A DNA stretch of 64,000 nucleotides from Wyeomyia smithii (lineage: Eukaryota > Arthropoda > Insecta > Diptera > Culicidae), in the NCBI RefSeq assembly GCF_029784165.1, contig NC_073694.1:50873674-50937673 (forward strand), in the 5' to 3' direction. Numbering within the stretch: the stretch's first letter is position 1; the number at the start of each line of letters is the position of its first letter. Shown here in pieces: positions 34,850 through 46,481 of this stretch. Below the pieces are notes generated by a model, which made no database searches, had not been told where the DNA came from, and was given only the letters and a program-made list of their open reading frames with translations. Position numbers and translations under genes: made by a program.

Positions 34850-37008
34850 GTGCGGTCAAAATTTACCGTTGTGTAGTTTAGTCAATGGTAAATCCTAGAA
34901 CATCGATCAAAATTTTGTTTATGTTAAAAGAGATCGACTTTTAGAATTCCGTTTGGTGGAAGGTCTCAAAGTTCTTGTTTTTTAGAAAGAATATCTCATA
35001 CAAAATTCCAGCTCAAACGTGCAGCAGCCTTTTTCCCAGAGCCAGGTATAGTCACTAAGTTCCATTCCCACTGGCAGACAGACTTTCGATGCAACCTTCT
35101 TTTGCATAGCTCAAAATAGTATTTTTTTCGACAATCATTCGCCAGAAGGATGAAGTGCTGATACTTGACACCTTGTTCCTCCTGGGAGAAACAACGACGG
35201 AGCATGGCAGCAATGAGTAGGTAATAGAAAAGATAACGTCAAGAAATAAAAGAAAAGGACATGGAGAAAAATCGTGAAAGAGAATTGTTTCCCTCCGGGG
35301 TTCCAGTTGACTTTATTTAATAAAACCAGTTCAGTAACAGACTTGAACCCGGGTTTCGTTTCCTCCGCACGTACGAGGAATTATGTATTACAAGTCCCTG
35401 GCGTGGTCTAAAAGATTATTTAGCGGTTTCAAATTTTGTCTGGATGCGGTATAATTATTTTAAGCCTAATTCACATCATCAGTTCTCTTCTCTTTTTTGC
35501 ATTTTCATAAAATGATGTATATTGGCTGCTCTACTAAACTTTGCTTTCGCAATCAGACTTCATTTTCCGATTTTTCACATTTTCCGCCTTTAGACGAACG
35601 CGTATAGAATTTGTCAACCGGTTGCTGCAAGGCTGAAAAATGTTCCGATTTTTAGATTTCATTTTTACACAGCGGAGCCTCATTAGATATGAGCTCTCCG
35701 TCGAAGAAGTGATTGAACCGTTATTCAACTAAATTGTCAGTTCTGTATTTTTTCCAATCAAAATCTGTTACCATTCTTTTGTGAAATCAAGTACATTTAT
35801 GTTAAAGTAAAACGTGAAATAGTTGTTGTACATTCAATTGCTAATTGAAAATAAACTTCCTCATCAAATCCACCCTGAAATACGCTACTGCACTAGCTTC
35901 TCGCGAATGTACTGTACAAGAGGGTGAACCGAAGGCATGCGGCGATAAAGTGCGCCCAGTTTCTGGCGCCAATGTAACAAATCCTCCCTCACTCGAGTGT
36001 TACGGCTTGTATAGTAGGTACAGTACCAATCACGGCAGCAGTAGCAGAGCAAAACGGCACCGGAATCAGAACTTCATTATTAATCGCAGCGGGGCGTGAA
36101 AAGATTTTGGGGAGCGGTGCCCTATCGTCAGCCAATTGGGCCAGCTTTTGGAATCGAAAAACCCATCGCTGGGATGGCTCTAACAGCTATAAGTTTGGGC
36201 CAAACTGTTACTAGGGGCAACCAGTTATGCCGTCTAAATTCGGTCCCATGTTTATGACCAAAGGACAGCCTGCTTGGTGCGCCTGGTGGTGTTGATTAAA
36301 TCCAGTAAATTACTGGCTGCCAAAGTTGCTACCTGGCTCAGGTTTAAATCGGCGCTACTACCAGCACAAGTGGGGCCTAAATTTGAATAATGTTACGATA
36401 TTAAACCGAACCACGAACGGAAAATCATCAGCGCGCGGTCGGGGTGCTATCATTAGCTATGCAAATTATACTCGATTGGCTAACTGGTGTAAAGTGGGAA
36501 GGGGGTGGGTAGACAGTGATGGGGCAGGGTTTGTTTGAAGATCGATTTTCTAACTCCGAGTGTTTGGGTACCGAGGTATGAGACTAGTATCTAGTGCTCT
36601 ACGGGAAGCCATTTCTGTGAAAAGCTGTGGGTAATGTGCATATTTGGATAAGTAATTTGCAAATATTTGCATCACGAACAGGCATCTGCGTACCGAAATC
36701 GGAATCAGAATGGAAACAATTAAAGCTCGGCCAGAGACTTGATTCTGATGTTCCTGCGCATAGATAATCTTGAACGTATATTTTGAAATAACTTACTTAG
36801 CCGACAGTTATGCCAATGAAAGTCAGTAAGAAATTATCTTACCTTTATTATTGCCACGGAGAGTCAGCATTTTCTCGACCGTATCCAAGTCTCCTAGGTC
36901 GATGAATGCCGAGTGCGGATGGAGGGAGGGAAGAGAAAGAGTTTGTCCAACGATTTTTCCTCGAATGCATTTCATCCCAACGGCAGCGAAAGTGCAACAC
37001 AGGTAGAT
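34850..37008. other. Unassigned sequence, partly non-repetitive
   Basis: No recognised gene. 35860-36540 is GC-richer and repeat-free within this window, and could be a regulatory or transcribed non-coding segment; there is no direct evidence. Confidence 0.4.
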
Positions 37009-37137
37009 ATCGCAAGCTTTCACAGCAGCACCGACACGAAAGCTGTTTGCTCGATGCCATTTTTTTTAAATATTTGCAATCTGTGCTTGAAACAAGCTGC
37101 AGAAATAAAATACTGCATCCTGAATAAATTTTGTATA

Positions 37138-38072
37138 GGGGTTCCTGGGGTAAAACGCACCAGTTAACGAAAGCAGAGTATATTCTTGTTAAAGCTGAGA
37201 GATAAAACCACTGTTATATACTGATGAATATATAAAAACCCTTATTTATTCGTTCAAACTCACATCTGATGCTAAAACATTATAGAAAATGCATAATACA
37301 CATTTTTTAAGAGAGTGTAATAATTTTATAAAATTCGTCAATCGAGGCAAAATGCACTCTTCCTGGGGTGAAATGCACCGCAACAAAGGGGCAAGAAGCA
37401 CCATGCAAATGAGGTAAAATGCACCCCGTCTACAGGGCAGAACGCACTACAATATTGGGGCAGTACGACTCATTTTGTCATCTAATAAATAAAGGCAAAA
37501 AGGTTTTCTATGGAATTCGATACACTCAAGCGACATGGTTTTGGGAAACACCGTTTTCGATTGCCTTTAGCACCGATCGTAGCTGTTTAACGATCCATGA
37601 CCGCCGATTGGACTTCTGGACAATGCTGGAAACGAGATGAAATGTAAGTAAAAAATTTGTTTACAAAGAGTCCTTTTGCCCCGAGCTAAGGGAAGCGTTA
37701 TGCCCCGAACGTAACAAAAGAATGTTTCTGGCTGCATAACGGTAATTCTCATTAAAACTTATCGATATTTCATCAGAAATATGTTGCTCGACATATATTC
37801 GATGCAATAACATTTTTCGCTGGTGGAAAACATCAATTTGAGAGCTAAAAACACTTAATTTAGCTGAAAAAAAAATTGACCGTATGCAACGGAAACTTTT
37901 TTTTTGTATTTAATCACATTTCCGACATTTTAGTGCTGCCAAATTGACAGGGTGACTATAGAAAACATAGATTCAAATAATAGGATTATTATTTTGTTAT
38001 TAAAATGTTTCTCCATTGTAAATCAGAGGGGGTGCATCTTGCCTCAACGGTGCTTATTACCCCAGGTACCCC
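37138..38072. mobile_element. TA-flanked MITE in duplication copy A
   Basis: Ends GGGGTTCCTGGGGTAA and inverse of GGGGTACCTGGGGTAA, with TA at 37136-37137 and 38073-38074. Copy B is continuous across the site. Internal gcaaaatgcac-type phrases recur. Non-coding. Confidence 0.8.
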
Positions 38073-38706
38073 TACTGCAGGGATGAATATATTTTCGAGA
38101 TAAGATCTCAGACTGTAACTAGCCTTCACCACTGTGAAGAAATCGATATTTCTTGTTTTTTTTTATCGTCTGTACGATAAGACATGGTGAAAACTTTAAT
38201 CTAAATTTCAATATCGTCAGCGATTTTTGTTGGAGTGCAGTACTTAATAAAAAAAATTAATAGATACAGAAAAACTCCACGAAACATTTTGCATCTTTTA
38301 TAACGACTGATTTTTTTTCTGAAAAGGCAAACTGAGTTCCAAGCCAGCAGTTTTTGTTGTGACTTTTAAGTCACAAAATTCATACGGAAGAGCACGCAAA
38401 ACAAAAAGTCACTATCAATATCCAACCAAACCGAAATCGATTTCTTATCAGATCGCGATTAACGTGCTTACTATCAGGCAAATGTATTTCGAATCTCTTG
38501 GTCGCAAGTGATGAGTAACAGCGTTGATTTACCGTCCGAACGTCATCATTTTCTGATATTGCATAAATTTGTAAATTCAAGAAATATATTCTAATAAACT
38601 GTTTTTGTTATCAAATGCACTTACAAATAATATTCTCAAATAATCAAACAGTCATGAAATTCGGATAAAACTGAACTATTTGTCACTACCACACAACAGT
38701 CACTAT

Positions 38707-39048
38707 TCATTTCGGTTTTTCCGGCTGGGAACTGCCATATGCAACTGCCTGCTCGTGGATCGGATAGTGGGGCGGATAGTGTTCTGGCGGATAGTGTCCC
38801 GGCGGATAGTGCCCTGGTGGGTAGTGATGTCCTGGCGGATAGTGTGGATGATTCCCTGGCGGTGGCAGCAAGTGAGGCGGTGGAAGGTGCCCCGGTAGAT
38901 GCACTCCTCCCGGCTGCAGCGGTCGATGCGGATAGTTGGGATTCATATTCGGCGGAAAAACGGTATGCGAGATGGGACCCTCGTGTGGGTTGTGGGGCAG
39001 CTGCTGGCCGTGCGGAAAGTTACCATGCTGATCCGGATAGTACGACAT
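38707..39048 (-). CDS. Pro/His/Tyr/Gly-rich repeat protein, gene A
   Basis: A 113-residue protein starting MSYYPDQHGNFPHGQQ. The ATG at 39048 is the first one after a predicted transcription start at 39088, giving a 40-base leader. The N-terminal third is Gln/His/Asn-rich, followed by PPHLLPPPGNHPHYPPGHHY and then PPGHY/PPEHY repeats; the tail is AYGSSQPEKPK. No signal peptide or membrane segment is visible. No intron is needed. A diverged paralogue lies at 48406-48870. Low-complexity Pro/His/Tyr proteins with TATA-initiator promoters and very short leaders occur among insect structural (for example eggshell or cuticle) genes, but no family is recognised and secretion is not supported. The antisense VLADSV-like frame is a shadow of the repeats. 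Confidence 0.6.
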   Translation of the reverse strand: MSYYPDQHGNFPHGQQLPHNPHEGPISHTVFPPNMNPNYPHRPLQPGGVHLPGHLPPPHLLPPPGNHPHYPPGHHYPPGHYPPGHYPPEHYPPHYPIHEQAVAYGSSQPEKPK

Positions 39049-39087
39049 CTGCTGGCTGCTTGATGGGACGCGTACCGAAGGAATGAC

Positions 39088-39117
39088 TGATAAAGTGTTG
39101 TACAAATTACATTTATA
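39088..39117 (-). promoter_or_regulatory. TATA box and initiator of gene A
   Basis: On the minus strand TATAAA starts at 39117 and the arthropod initiator TCAGT has its A at 39088, a 29-base spacing. Copy C keeps both motifs at the same spacing; copy B keeps the TATA box. Confidence 0.7.
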
Positions 39118-39177
39118 GGAAAGTCCTGTTTCTGTTCACTTAGTGGTGAGATTCTCTCTTTCTTTACTTGAAACAAA

Positions 39178-39240
39178 GATAACAGAGCCCTTCTTCTAAG
39201 CAAGATAACAACGATAAACCTCTTATCTTCAAACGTTATC
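39178..39240 (-). promoter_or_regulatory. Cluster of five GATA sites upstream of gene A
   Basis: GATAA at 39178, 39204 and 39213, and inverted TTATC at 39223 and 39236, about 60-150 bp upstream of the TATA box. Part of the cluster is kept in copies B and C (gataaacca...ttatc near 51002 in C). GATA factors drive fat body, gut and ovary expression in mosquitoes; the role here is inferred. Confidence 0.5.
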
Positions 39241-39270
39241 AGACGATTCGTAGCGTCGGTGATTTTGTTT

Positions 39271-40799
39271 TCGGTAACTGCGAAATTTGTTTATCAAGCG
39301 CAAAGCTTCGGATTTAACGACACTCTTCACGCGTAACAGATGTGAGTTGTTTCTATTTTCAGCTATGCATGAGCAATTTCCGACAAATGTCTCAATCATC
39401 GTTTCCGTTTTAGCAGCTGCTGAGCCATGGTGGAAGTTTTGCAAATTGCTTTAATGAATTAATTTGCTGTTCCACAAGCCAAAGAAACAAATAAATAAAC
39501 AAATATCTTGAAAACACGCAAACACGGCTCGGGGGAGGCCCTAGAGGAGGCTCCGAGGAAATCCTGTTCGTTTCATGCCAGCAGCGAATTTAAATAGGCC
39601 ACAACACCGAGAGAATGAATTTTACTCTTGAGTCGTAGCAAAGAGCTGGCCGTTTTGGAAGAATAATTTCGTTCGTTACACCACAAATAGAAAAATAGGG
39701 ATTTAGTAATCAGCGTATTGCTGCTTCAACTCAGGGAGGTAGTTGGGAAATGCTGACCTAGACGATTTCTCTTTTTGTGGGTTATCCGTGATCCGTTTTC
39801 TAATATGTGTAAAATAAGGAGATTTTTAGAAAAGGCACTTTTTGAGATATTTCATATTTTGTGACAATATAAAAAATGTGACCCAGGATTTTTTTTGCAG
39901 TGTATTTTTTTCCTAGAACCGCACTTTTATAACTTACAACTTTGCTGAAGACACCATTTCAATCAAACAAGCCATTTTTCTGACAAAAAATATTTTAGTC
40001 AAATCAATAGCAGTCGTGAGTCTACATGAAGAACTGATATTATAGGATGACCTCTTCATCAAAAAGGAACAACTGTGCATAGTATCAGCGAAAACGGAAA
40101 TGATCGATCAGGATCGAATTGCGAAGTAGCGTGGACTTGCTCAATTAGCAACACTGCATTGGTTTGACAGATTAACGAATCAGCTGGTCGTAAATGTTTT
40201 TGCTTGTGATTTGGATTGGAGAAATAAGGTAAGTTTGTTTTACGATTTTGACGTAACATCTTGTGTTTATGGAACCTTTGTATAGCATGGTGAATACATG
40301 AAATCGCAATCTGAACACGAAATAAAATAAAGGACACATAACCAATAGAGCTTGCTTTATTTATAATCCGGAAATATTGTCAGTCTTAGAGCAGCGCCTC
40401 TAGTGGTCGCATTTGAGATGTTTTGACAGCTATTTGTTTGGAAACCATGGACCTATATACGTACGAATATGCCACTCATAGAGGAAAATATTTACTAATC
40501 ACTGTTTTGTTTGCAATGCTATGTTTTTAACAGCTGGTTTAATAATTATTTGAACACTTATTATAAGTTCTAAACTAGTTTCTGAATAAATTTCTCATTC
40601 GTGATCATGAATCGGAAGAAGCTGCTAAACATAACCGATCAGGAATGGTAAAAAATGATAAAAAGTCGAAGCAACGAAATGTGATGAATTACAGTTTGGA
40701 GGAAACATAAGCAACTTTACCAGGGTTTTCACGTTCACTAGTGATCGTAGGTGAAAAGTCACTTATCTCTATTCACCTCACAGGGCTGAAAGTTTCATC
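39271..40799. other. Spacer with one copy of a dispersed local repeat
   Basis: At about 40136-40260 it contains the attagcaacactg...tttgacaga...ggattggagaaat block also found near 43825, 49275 and 51405, which belongs to the duplicated units. 39820-39990 resembles the internal ttacaactttg block of the foldback element at 9090-11683. No gene seen. Confidence 0.5.
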
Positions 40800-41758
40800 T
40801 CGATACGTGAAGTTCAAAGTTGTGCTAAATGGAAGATAAAAGAAGAAAAATAATACTGCACACTCACGTTGAAAACCCGACGTGGTCCGCTCAGAAAATG
40901 GCAAACCACTAAAATTTTCCGCATCAACTGTACATGATGTGCTCAAACATTTCCAAAAACGGATGACCGTGACCCGGGAAGCGTCGTAGTGAAGAATGCG
41001 ACCTACAGCTGAGCTGGAAGGTGTTGAGGGCAATCAAAGTAAACGAACGCAGTACGCTCGAATCGGGATATCGCAAAAAAATATGATAACGTTTGCGGTA
41101 AAAAAATGGACAAAAATTGCCGATTTTTCGTTAAAGTTAAACCTTTAATCGCACTGGCGAAACTACTCGCGCATCATCAATCAAAGTAACCCACGAGCTA
41201 GTAAAAAAAATGACAGCTCTATCAGTCAAACTGTAACTGGGATGGCGAAAAAAGTGAAGCTACTCCGTTCAGAAGTGTGCGCTTTCAAAGAACGGTACCC
41301 CGCCGCCCGCGTCAAAAACGGACATCGTGCGGCATTTTGTGGACGCCGGGTATGCCGTGACGTGGCAGTGGTGATGGACGACGAGACCTATCTCACCCTG
41401 GATGGCAACGACTGGCAGGGTACTTCGTATTTCACTTCTCCCACGAAGGAAGTGAGCTCCGAGGTGAAATTTATTTCACACACCAAATTCCCAAATAAGG
41501 TGCTGCTGTGGCTGATAATCAGCGAGAAGGGGATGTCAAAGCCGCTCCTCTTTCGCTCCGGGCTGGCCATGAACGGGGAAATTCATAGTACGAAGTGCTT
41601 GCCAGAAGTTGCGTCGTTCATCAAGAAATACCATTAGGGCGAAGATACGGTGTTCTGGCCAGATTTGGCGTCGGCCCATTACTCGAAGCGAGCGTTGGAG
41701 GAGATGGAGCAGCTGAATATCGATGTTGTACCGAAGTCGGCTGCTAGACCAGGAAAAA
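40800..41758 (+). pseudogene. Mariner-like (DD37E type) transposase pseudogene
   Basis: The longest frame (41242-41637) reads VVMDDETYLTLDGNDWQGTS, SPTKEVSSEVKFISHTKFP and KVLLWLIISEKGMSKPL, then after a stop FWPDLASAHYSKRALEEMEQ. The Asp of DDETY and the Asp of WPDLASAH are the first two catalytic residues of IS630-Tc1-mariner transposases; the form is that of the mosquito ITmD37E family. A helix-turn-helix remnant (ASTVHDVLKHFQKR) lies near 40921. The third catalytic Glu is lost because the sequence changes to copia at about 41760. Frames are interrupted. Confidence 0.75.
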
Positions 41759-41764
41759 AGACCG

Positions 41765-43270
41765 CGTGCGAAGTAAAGAATGTACTTTTTGTATGAGACG
41801 CAAAGTGCAATCCAGAGCCTGACAAAGTCATTCTAAATTGACAATTATCAGGTTAGAGTGACGCTTTGACCCGTAACTTTCAAGTGAAAAGCCTTTGTAT
41901 CATTTTCGAGCACTTCGTGAGTCACATGTAACCCAGTCGAAAGCTCTTGCTGTGATTCTGATAACTGAAGGGCTAGAAATTGACCCAAATGCTTTTCAAT
42001 TGAAAGCGGAGATTATCACCATCACTCTCACATGACGATTCTCAATTGAAAATGACAATGAACGCCGACGGAGACAGAAGGCTTCCATACAGTACTTCAC
42101 GCATATATATGGAAGAAATATTGGTCGGAACTTGCGTAACGTATTTATTGGATGCCGTTGCCGTTCTAACTACGGCTTGCGGTGTTAGAAAACCACCATC
42201 AAACGACGTGATGCGGTGCTAATTTCAATTGAGACGCTGAAGGGAAGGAAAAAGTCACTCTCTCCGTCGATTGAAATAGTCATTAGTTTCATTTGAAACG
42301 ATCCGATGAACAACAGACGGGAAAGAGTGAAAGAAGTGATTCGTTGACAGTAGCCGAAAGGAATCAAGTGAAAATGAAACTGTTCGAATCGAAATTACAG
42401 CGCGAGTATATCAGTTTCATTGTTTTGTTTCGAAAATGTAGAACCCTGGTGCAATCTATTCTCCCTAAGAAAGGTTGAATGTGCAGGAATGTCAGTGATT
42501 TTTTAAAGCGAGACGGTGAAGATTTTTAAGGTCTCGGATGAAGTCGCGATTGGCAAGCGTGGACATCTACTGTACGAACTTGAATGCTATGTGGATGAGA
42601 AGGTGATGGACGCATCGTCCGTCGCAGTACTTGTGTGGTGAAGTGCGTAAGTGTGATGAACTTTTGCCTCACCGGTATGGCCACCTGAATCAGAAGAACC
42701 TTGTGCGGCTCATTAAAACTGGCATGGTCAACGGAATGGACAAAACATCGAAGCCGACAGACAATGATTTTATCGTGATTTGAGAATATGTCGAGGGTAG
42801 GCAGATCCGCAAGCCTTTCGAAAAGCGACATGTCGAAACACGTTCTAGAACTGGTTCTAGAACTGGATTTCTAGAACTGGTGCATACGGCCGTTTGCGGA
42901 CCAATTACTCCTGTGAATCATGATGGGGCGAAGTATTTTGTTAGCTTTATTGGTAACTGGAGTCGGATCGCGGAAGTCTATCTTATAGCGACGAAATATG
43001 AAGTAATACGGTGCTTTGAGGAGCACACGGTCATCGCGAAAGCGCAGTTCGGAAAGCGAATTGCCTGTGTTCGCTGTGACAGCGGCGGCTAGTACTGGTG
43101 TTTATTCATAAAGTTCTGCCGCAAAAAGGGAATTAAGGTGAAGTACACCGCGTCGGAGCAGAACGAGCGCACCCTACCCTCGTCACAGAGGCTCGGTCGA
43201 TGTTCGTTCACTCCGGCGCTAGCAAGGGATTTTGGATTGAAGCCATTGAAACCGCTGCCCGGTAAGTGCT
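41765..43270 (+). mobile_element. Ty1/copia pol fragment (GAG-pre-integrase and integrase)
   Basis: Reading on from CEVKNVLFV near 41770 and, across the hAT-like insert, KCNLFSL and GMSVIF near 42490, then HLNQKNLVRLIKTGM near 42691, RQIRKPFEKRHVETRS near 42802 and an integrase core LVHTAVCGPITPVNHDGAKY (42880-43092) with FGKRIACVRCDSGG. These are the zinc-binding and catalytic core parts of copia integrase. The frame is broken by stops, and the reverse transcriptase is missing after about 43270. Confidence 0.78.
41813..42448. mobile_element. hAT-like MITE family H, copy 2
   Basis: Exact 8-bp duplication GTGCAATC at 41805-41812 and 42449-42456; ends CAGAGCCTGACA and inverse CAGGGTTCTACA. It splits the copia polyprotein between DAKCN-type sequence, which resumes in frame across the site. 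Colinear with 33181-33833. Confidence 0.88.
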
Positions 43271-43940
43271 CTGGAGCAGGGCAAACCTCAGATTAAGAAA
43301 TGCCGGAATTGAGCAGGGATGTTGGAGGGTGACGATGCCTATTATTCCTATTCGACATACCGTTGTAACCCCTTAGTCGACCTAGTATCAGAACCCTTAT
43401 GAGCAAATGTCATTATCATTCTTTGAGTAATATCATTATCAAAATGTTTTCCTAACCTAACCTAAAACTATCGAACTCTGTCTATATTTCTTCGTTTATT
43501 TGGTTCATCACGGCCAAACACGTTTCCCATTATTTTCGCTGATAAATTTGCATGAAAACTAATGATCTGGTAAGGAATTTGCAGCTGTGAACGAAAAACC
43601 AAGGTTTTTATTACAAACCAGACGATGGACTTAATGGTATACCCGCAAGAGTGCCTCTAGAAGCAAATTCTACGATTTATTAAAACACACAAAGATCCTG
43701 GTTAATTTTAACCGAATTGTACCGTGGCTATTTCATGAGTTCCGGATTCTAAATGAAACAAGCTTCGAACAACTGCAGAAATATTACGCATTTGATTTCT
43801 ACAGTAAATAACAATAATAAAAAAACTAGCAACAATGCTCCGATTTGACAGATCGTCGACTCAACTGATCATGTTTTCGTTTGTGATTTGGATCGGAGAG
43901 AGAAGGTTAGTTTGTTTTGCAATATTTCTGTGACACGTAT
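43271..43940. other. Unassigned spacer
   Basis: No gene. The dispersed duplication block (ctagcaacaatg...gatttggatcggag) lies at about 43825-43920. Confidence 0.5.
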
Positions 43941-44049
43941 ATGTGATACGTGACCATTTGTTTATTTATTTGTTTATTTGTTTATTTCTAAGTGCATCAT
44001 CTGACATAAAGTCTTAATGAAAAAGGATAATCATTAAAAGTAACCAGAA

Positions 44050-44673
44050 TTAGGGTAACCTACGTTTAAAAATATGACTAGGCACACCAAAATCAAAAAG
44101 ATGCTCGACACTCGTGAATGTTCTCACACAAAAGGCAACAGGTTCATAATAACCATAGTTCGTGCGATGGAATTGGTTCAAAAGCATCGAAGAGGGCCTC
44201 AGCATACGTTGAGATGCACGGAAATTCATCAATGACAGCAACTTCGGGGAATCCAGTTCAGCGTTTAGAATCTTGGCAATGCATACAGCCTGTTGTACTT
44301 TGCGGCGGTGCTCTAGAGTGTCTAGTCCAAGCAGGCGGCAACGATCCGGGTAGGGTGGCAGATTCATAGGATCACGCCAAGGTAGTTCATTCAGGGCCAA
44401 TCGGACGAAACATCTCTGTATACGCTCGAGGCGCAGGTTCCATGAAAGCTGGTGCGGACTCCAAACCACACTTACGTTTTCTAGTAGGGGTCGTACAAGT
44501 GAGCAGTATAAAGCTTTCAGACAATGGGGATCCTTGAAGTCACGTCCAATTTTTGCGATGAATCCTAATTGCCGACTTGCTTTCGAAACAATTGCAGCAC
44601 GGTGTCTATCGAAAGTCAGCTTTCTGTCAAGAATAACTCCAAGGTCGTTGACGTAATCTACTCTGCGAAGCAC
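44050..44673 (-). pseudogene. C-terminal part of the same LINE reverse transcriptase
   Basis: Reads RVDYVNDLGVILDRKLTFDR (motif E / thumb region) and continues to the end of the ORF, including ALYCSLVRPLLENVSVVWSP and RCRLLGLDTLEHRRKV, ending FDFGVPSHIFKRRLP, the usual C-terminal domain of this group. Separated from the palm by the frameshift and the 59-bp insertion. Confidence 0.8.
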
Positions 44674-44713
44674 TTCTCCGTCGACAGCATAATCAAACAG
44701 TATTGGCCGTTCA

Positions 44714-44772
44714 TGTTAAGAGCTGAATGACCTTCTGGTTAAAAGCTCTCTAATAAAAATCAAATCAAATCA
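44714..44772 (+). mobile_element. 59-bp LINE tail insertion with 12-bp target duplication
   Basis: ATTGGCCGTTCA occurs at 44702-44713 and again at 44773-44784. Between them lies a 59-base plus-strand sequence ending in aaatcaaatcaaatca, typical of a LINE 3' tail. This is an extremely 5'-truncated retrotransposition event, opposite in orientation to its host LINE. Confidence 0.85.
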
Positions 44773-44934
44773 ATTGGCCGTTCAATGCAGTGAAAGGTTA
44801 TCACTTCTCATTTTGCAGTACTCAGAATTAGCGAGTTTAGTTTACACCACGTCACAAAGGTATTTAAAAGTGATTGTAGACGATAACAATCCTCGATGGT
44901 GCGAATCGTCAAGTAAATTTTTAAATCATCGGCA

Positions 44935-46149
44935 TCAGATTAGTTTACATCTGCAACCCATCCCAAGTGCATCAGCAACGTCATTGAAGAAAATAATGAA
45001 AAGAAGCGGTCCTAGGTTACTACCCTGTGGTACGCCAGACTTGTTCGTGAACGCAGACGATACATCTGATCCAAGCTTAACTTGCAAAATTCTATTGCAC
45101 AGGAATGATTCAAGCCATTTAACGAACCGTGATGAAGCACCAAGACGGGAAATTTTGTTCAGCAGTATCCGATGATCAATTCGGTCGAAGGCAGCTTTGA
45201 GGTCAGTGTAAATAACGTCAACCTGTACGTTTCGGTCGAGTTCAGAAATACAATTCGACGTGAAATCCATCAGATTTGTTGTTACAGATCGCCCAGGAAC
45301 AAAACCATGCTGGTCCGAAGAAATGTAGTTGCGTGTGCAATTCAATACAATAGAGCTTACAATGATCTCGAACAATTTAGACGCAGCTGACAGATTAGTT
45401 ATTCCACGGTAGTTTTTGACATTTCGTCGATCACCACTTTTAAAAACCGGAAACATATAGGAGTGCTTCCATACCTCAGGAAACTTCCCTTGAGCCAAAG
45501 ATTGGGTGAAAATTGTGCAAAGTGGAGCAGCCAGAATATCAATACAACGGCACAAAAGAACGGTCGGTATTCCGTCGGGACCAACAAAGTACGAACATTC
45601 AAGTTTCTTAGCGGCGGTAGTAATCATGTCATGTGTGATTTCAAAAATGTCAAGATCAACAAGGTCGGCTGGCACATTAGCCGCAGCACGCCGAGCATCG
45701 TCATTTGAGGCACAATCCGTGGCAAATACTGAGGAGAAAAACTTCGCAAAAAGCTCACAAGAGTCAGAGTCCGAGCAGGATACCATTTCCTCCAAATAGA
45801 CGTCCGAAGGAGTTGAGCGACTTTTCCGTTTTGATTTAACGAAATTCCAAAATTTTTTCGGATTTCTGCGCAAGTCTGTTTGAACTCCCAGAACATATGA
45901 TTTGTAAAGACTAGAGTTTAACCGCCGATATTCTTCACTTGAGCGTTTAAAATTTTGTTTAGATTCGTAAGACCGCAAACGGCGAAGCCTGCGCAGGCAT
46001 GCGTTTCGTTTACGCTTTAAAACTCTTAAGCTGTGGTTACTCCAAGCTGGAGTGGAAGGCTGTTTCACAAATGGTAAATTTCCTCTAAGCCATGAACCAA
46101 CAACTGAGCAGAAGTTTGCTGCCATCAAGTCCACATCATTACTGTTCAA
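44935..46149 (-). pseudogene. Reverse-transcriptase ORF fragment of the Jockey/CR1-type LINE
   Basis: A 404-residue open frame. In order: an Arg-rich linker (RVLKRKRNACLRRLRRLRSY), fingers (KKLECSYFVGPDGIPTVLLC), FPVFKSGDRRNVKNYRGIT, YTDLKAAFDRIDHRILL (catalytic Asp) and SGVPQGSNLGPLLFIIFFND. The frame is lost just before the second catalytic motif, which survives in the next frame as DADDLKIYL. Confidence 0.85.
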
Positions 46150-46230
46150 CAGTGCTGGCCAGTCAATGTTTGAAATAAAAGCATTAAAAGCTTCAAAATC
46201 GAGTCTTCTGTAGTTTAATTACCGCCTCAC

Positions 46231-46481
46231 GGGTGTGTCACTAGAACAGCCAATCGCATTGAAATTGTCAGGGGGGATGGTGTACATCAACGGGTAGCAT
46301 CGGGGCAACACTCTCATCAACGGAGATTTAATAGTGCTTCATCTTTAGTCGGCAGCGAGGATAAAAAATTTGCTTTTAGTTTTAGGTCATAAAATATAAT
46401 TGGCGTCGTTAAACATTAAATTGTATTTGTGCCGTGTCAAATAAATGATATGTGAAAAAAAATTAATAGTGCTTGTCATAG
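46231..46481. other. Short unassigned spacer
   Basis: No feature recognised. Confidence 0.4.

Larger units (their letters stand above)
37009..39270. repeat. Segmental duplication, copy A
   Basis: Colinear with copy B (47508-49190): ctgcagaaataaaatactgc (near 37097), the attttcgagataag block, the agtcacaaaattcat block, the repeat-protein gene, its promoter and the tctgtttctgttcact block. Copy A has a MITE insertion (37138-38072) that copy B lacks. Divergence is moderate, so the duplication is not recent. Confidence 0.8.
43950..46230 (-). mobile_element. Jockey/CR1-type LINE retrotransposon, 5' truncated
   Basis: The minus strand encodes a near-complete reverse transcriptase and C-terminal region. 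It ends in an A-rich tail of aaataaac units at about 43950-44000. 5' truncation removes the endonuclease. One frameshift near 44935 separates the palm from the ADD motif, and a 59-bp insert (44714-44772) lies just after. Among the LINEs in this window it is the best preserved, implying relatively late activity. Clade assignment within the Jockey/CR1 assemblage is tentative. Confidence 0.8.

Noticed and set aside
38739..39086. Plus-strand open frame rich in VLADSV/DSVPADS
   Set aside because: It is the antisense shadow of the PPGHY repeat gene; the minus frame has the promoter and start.
43450..43466. CCTAACCTAACCTAA resembling the insect telomere repeat
   Set aside because: Only three units, and mosquitoes do not use TTAGG telomeres; a chance occurrence is more likely.
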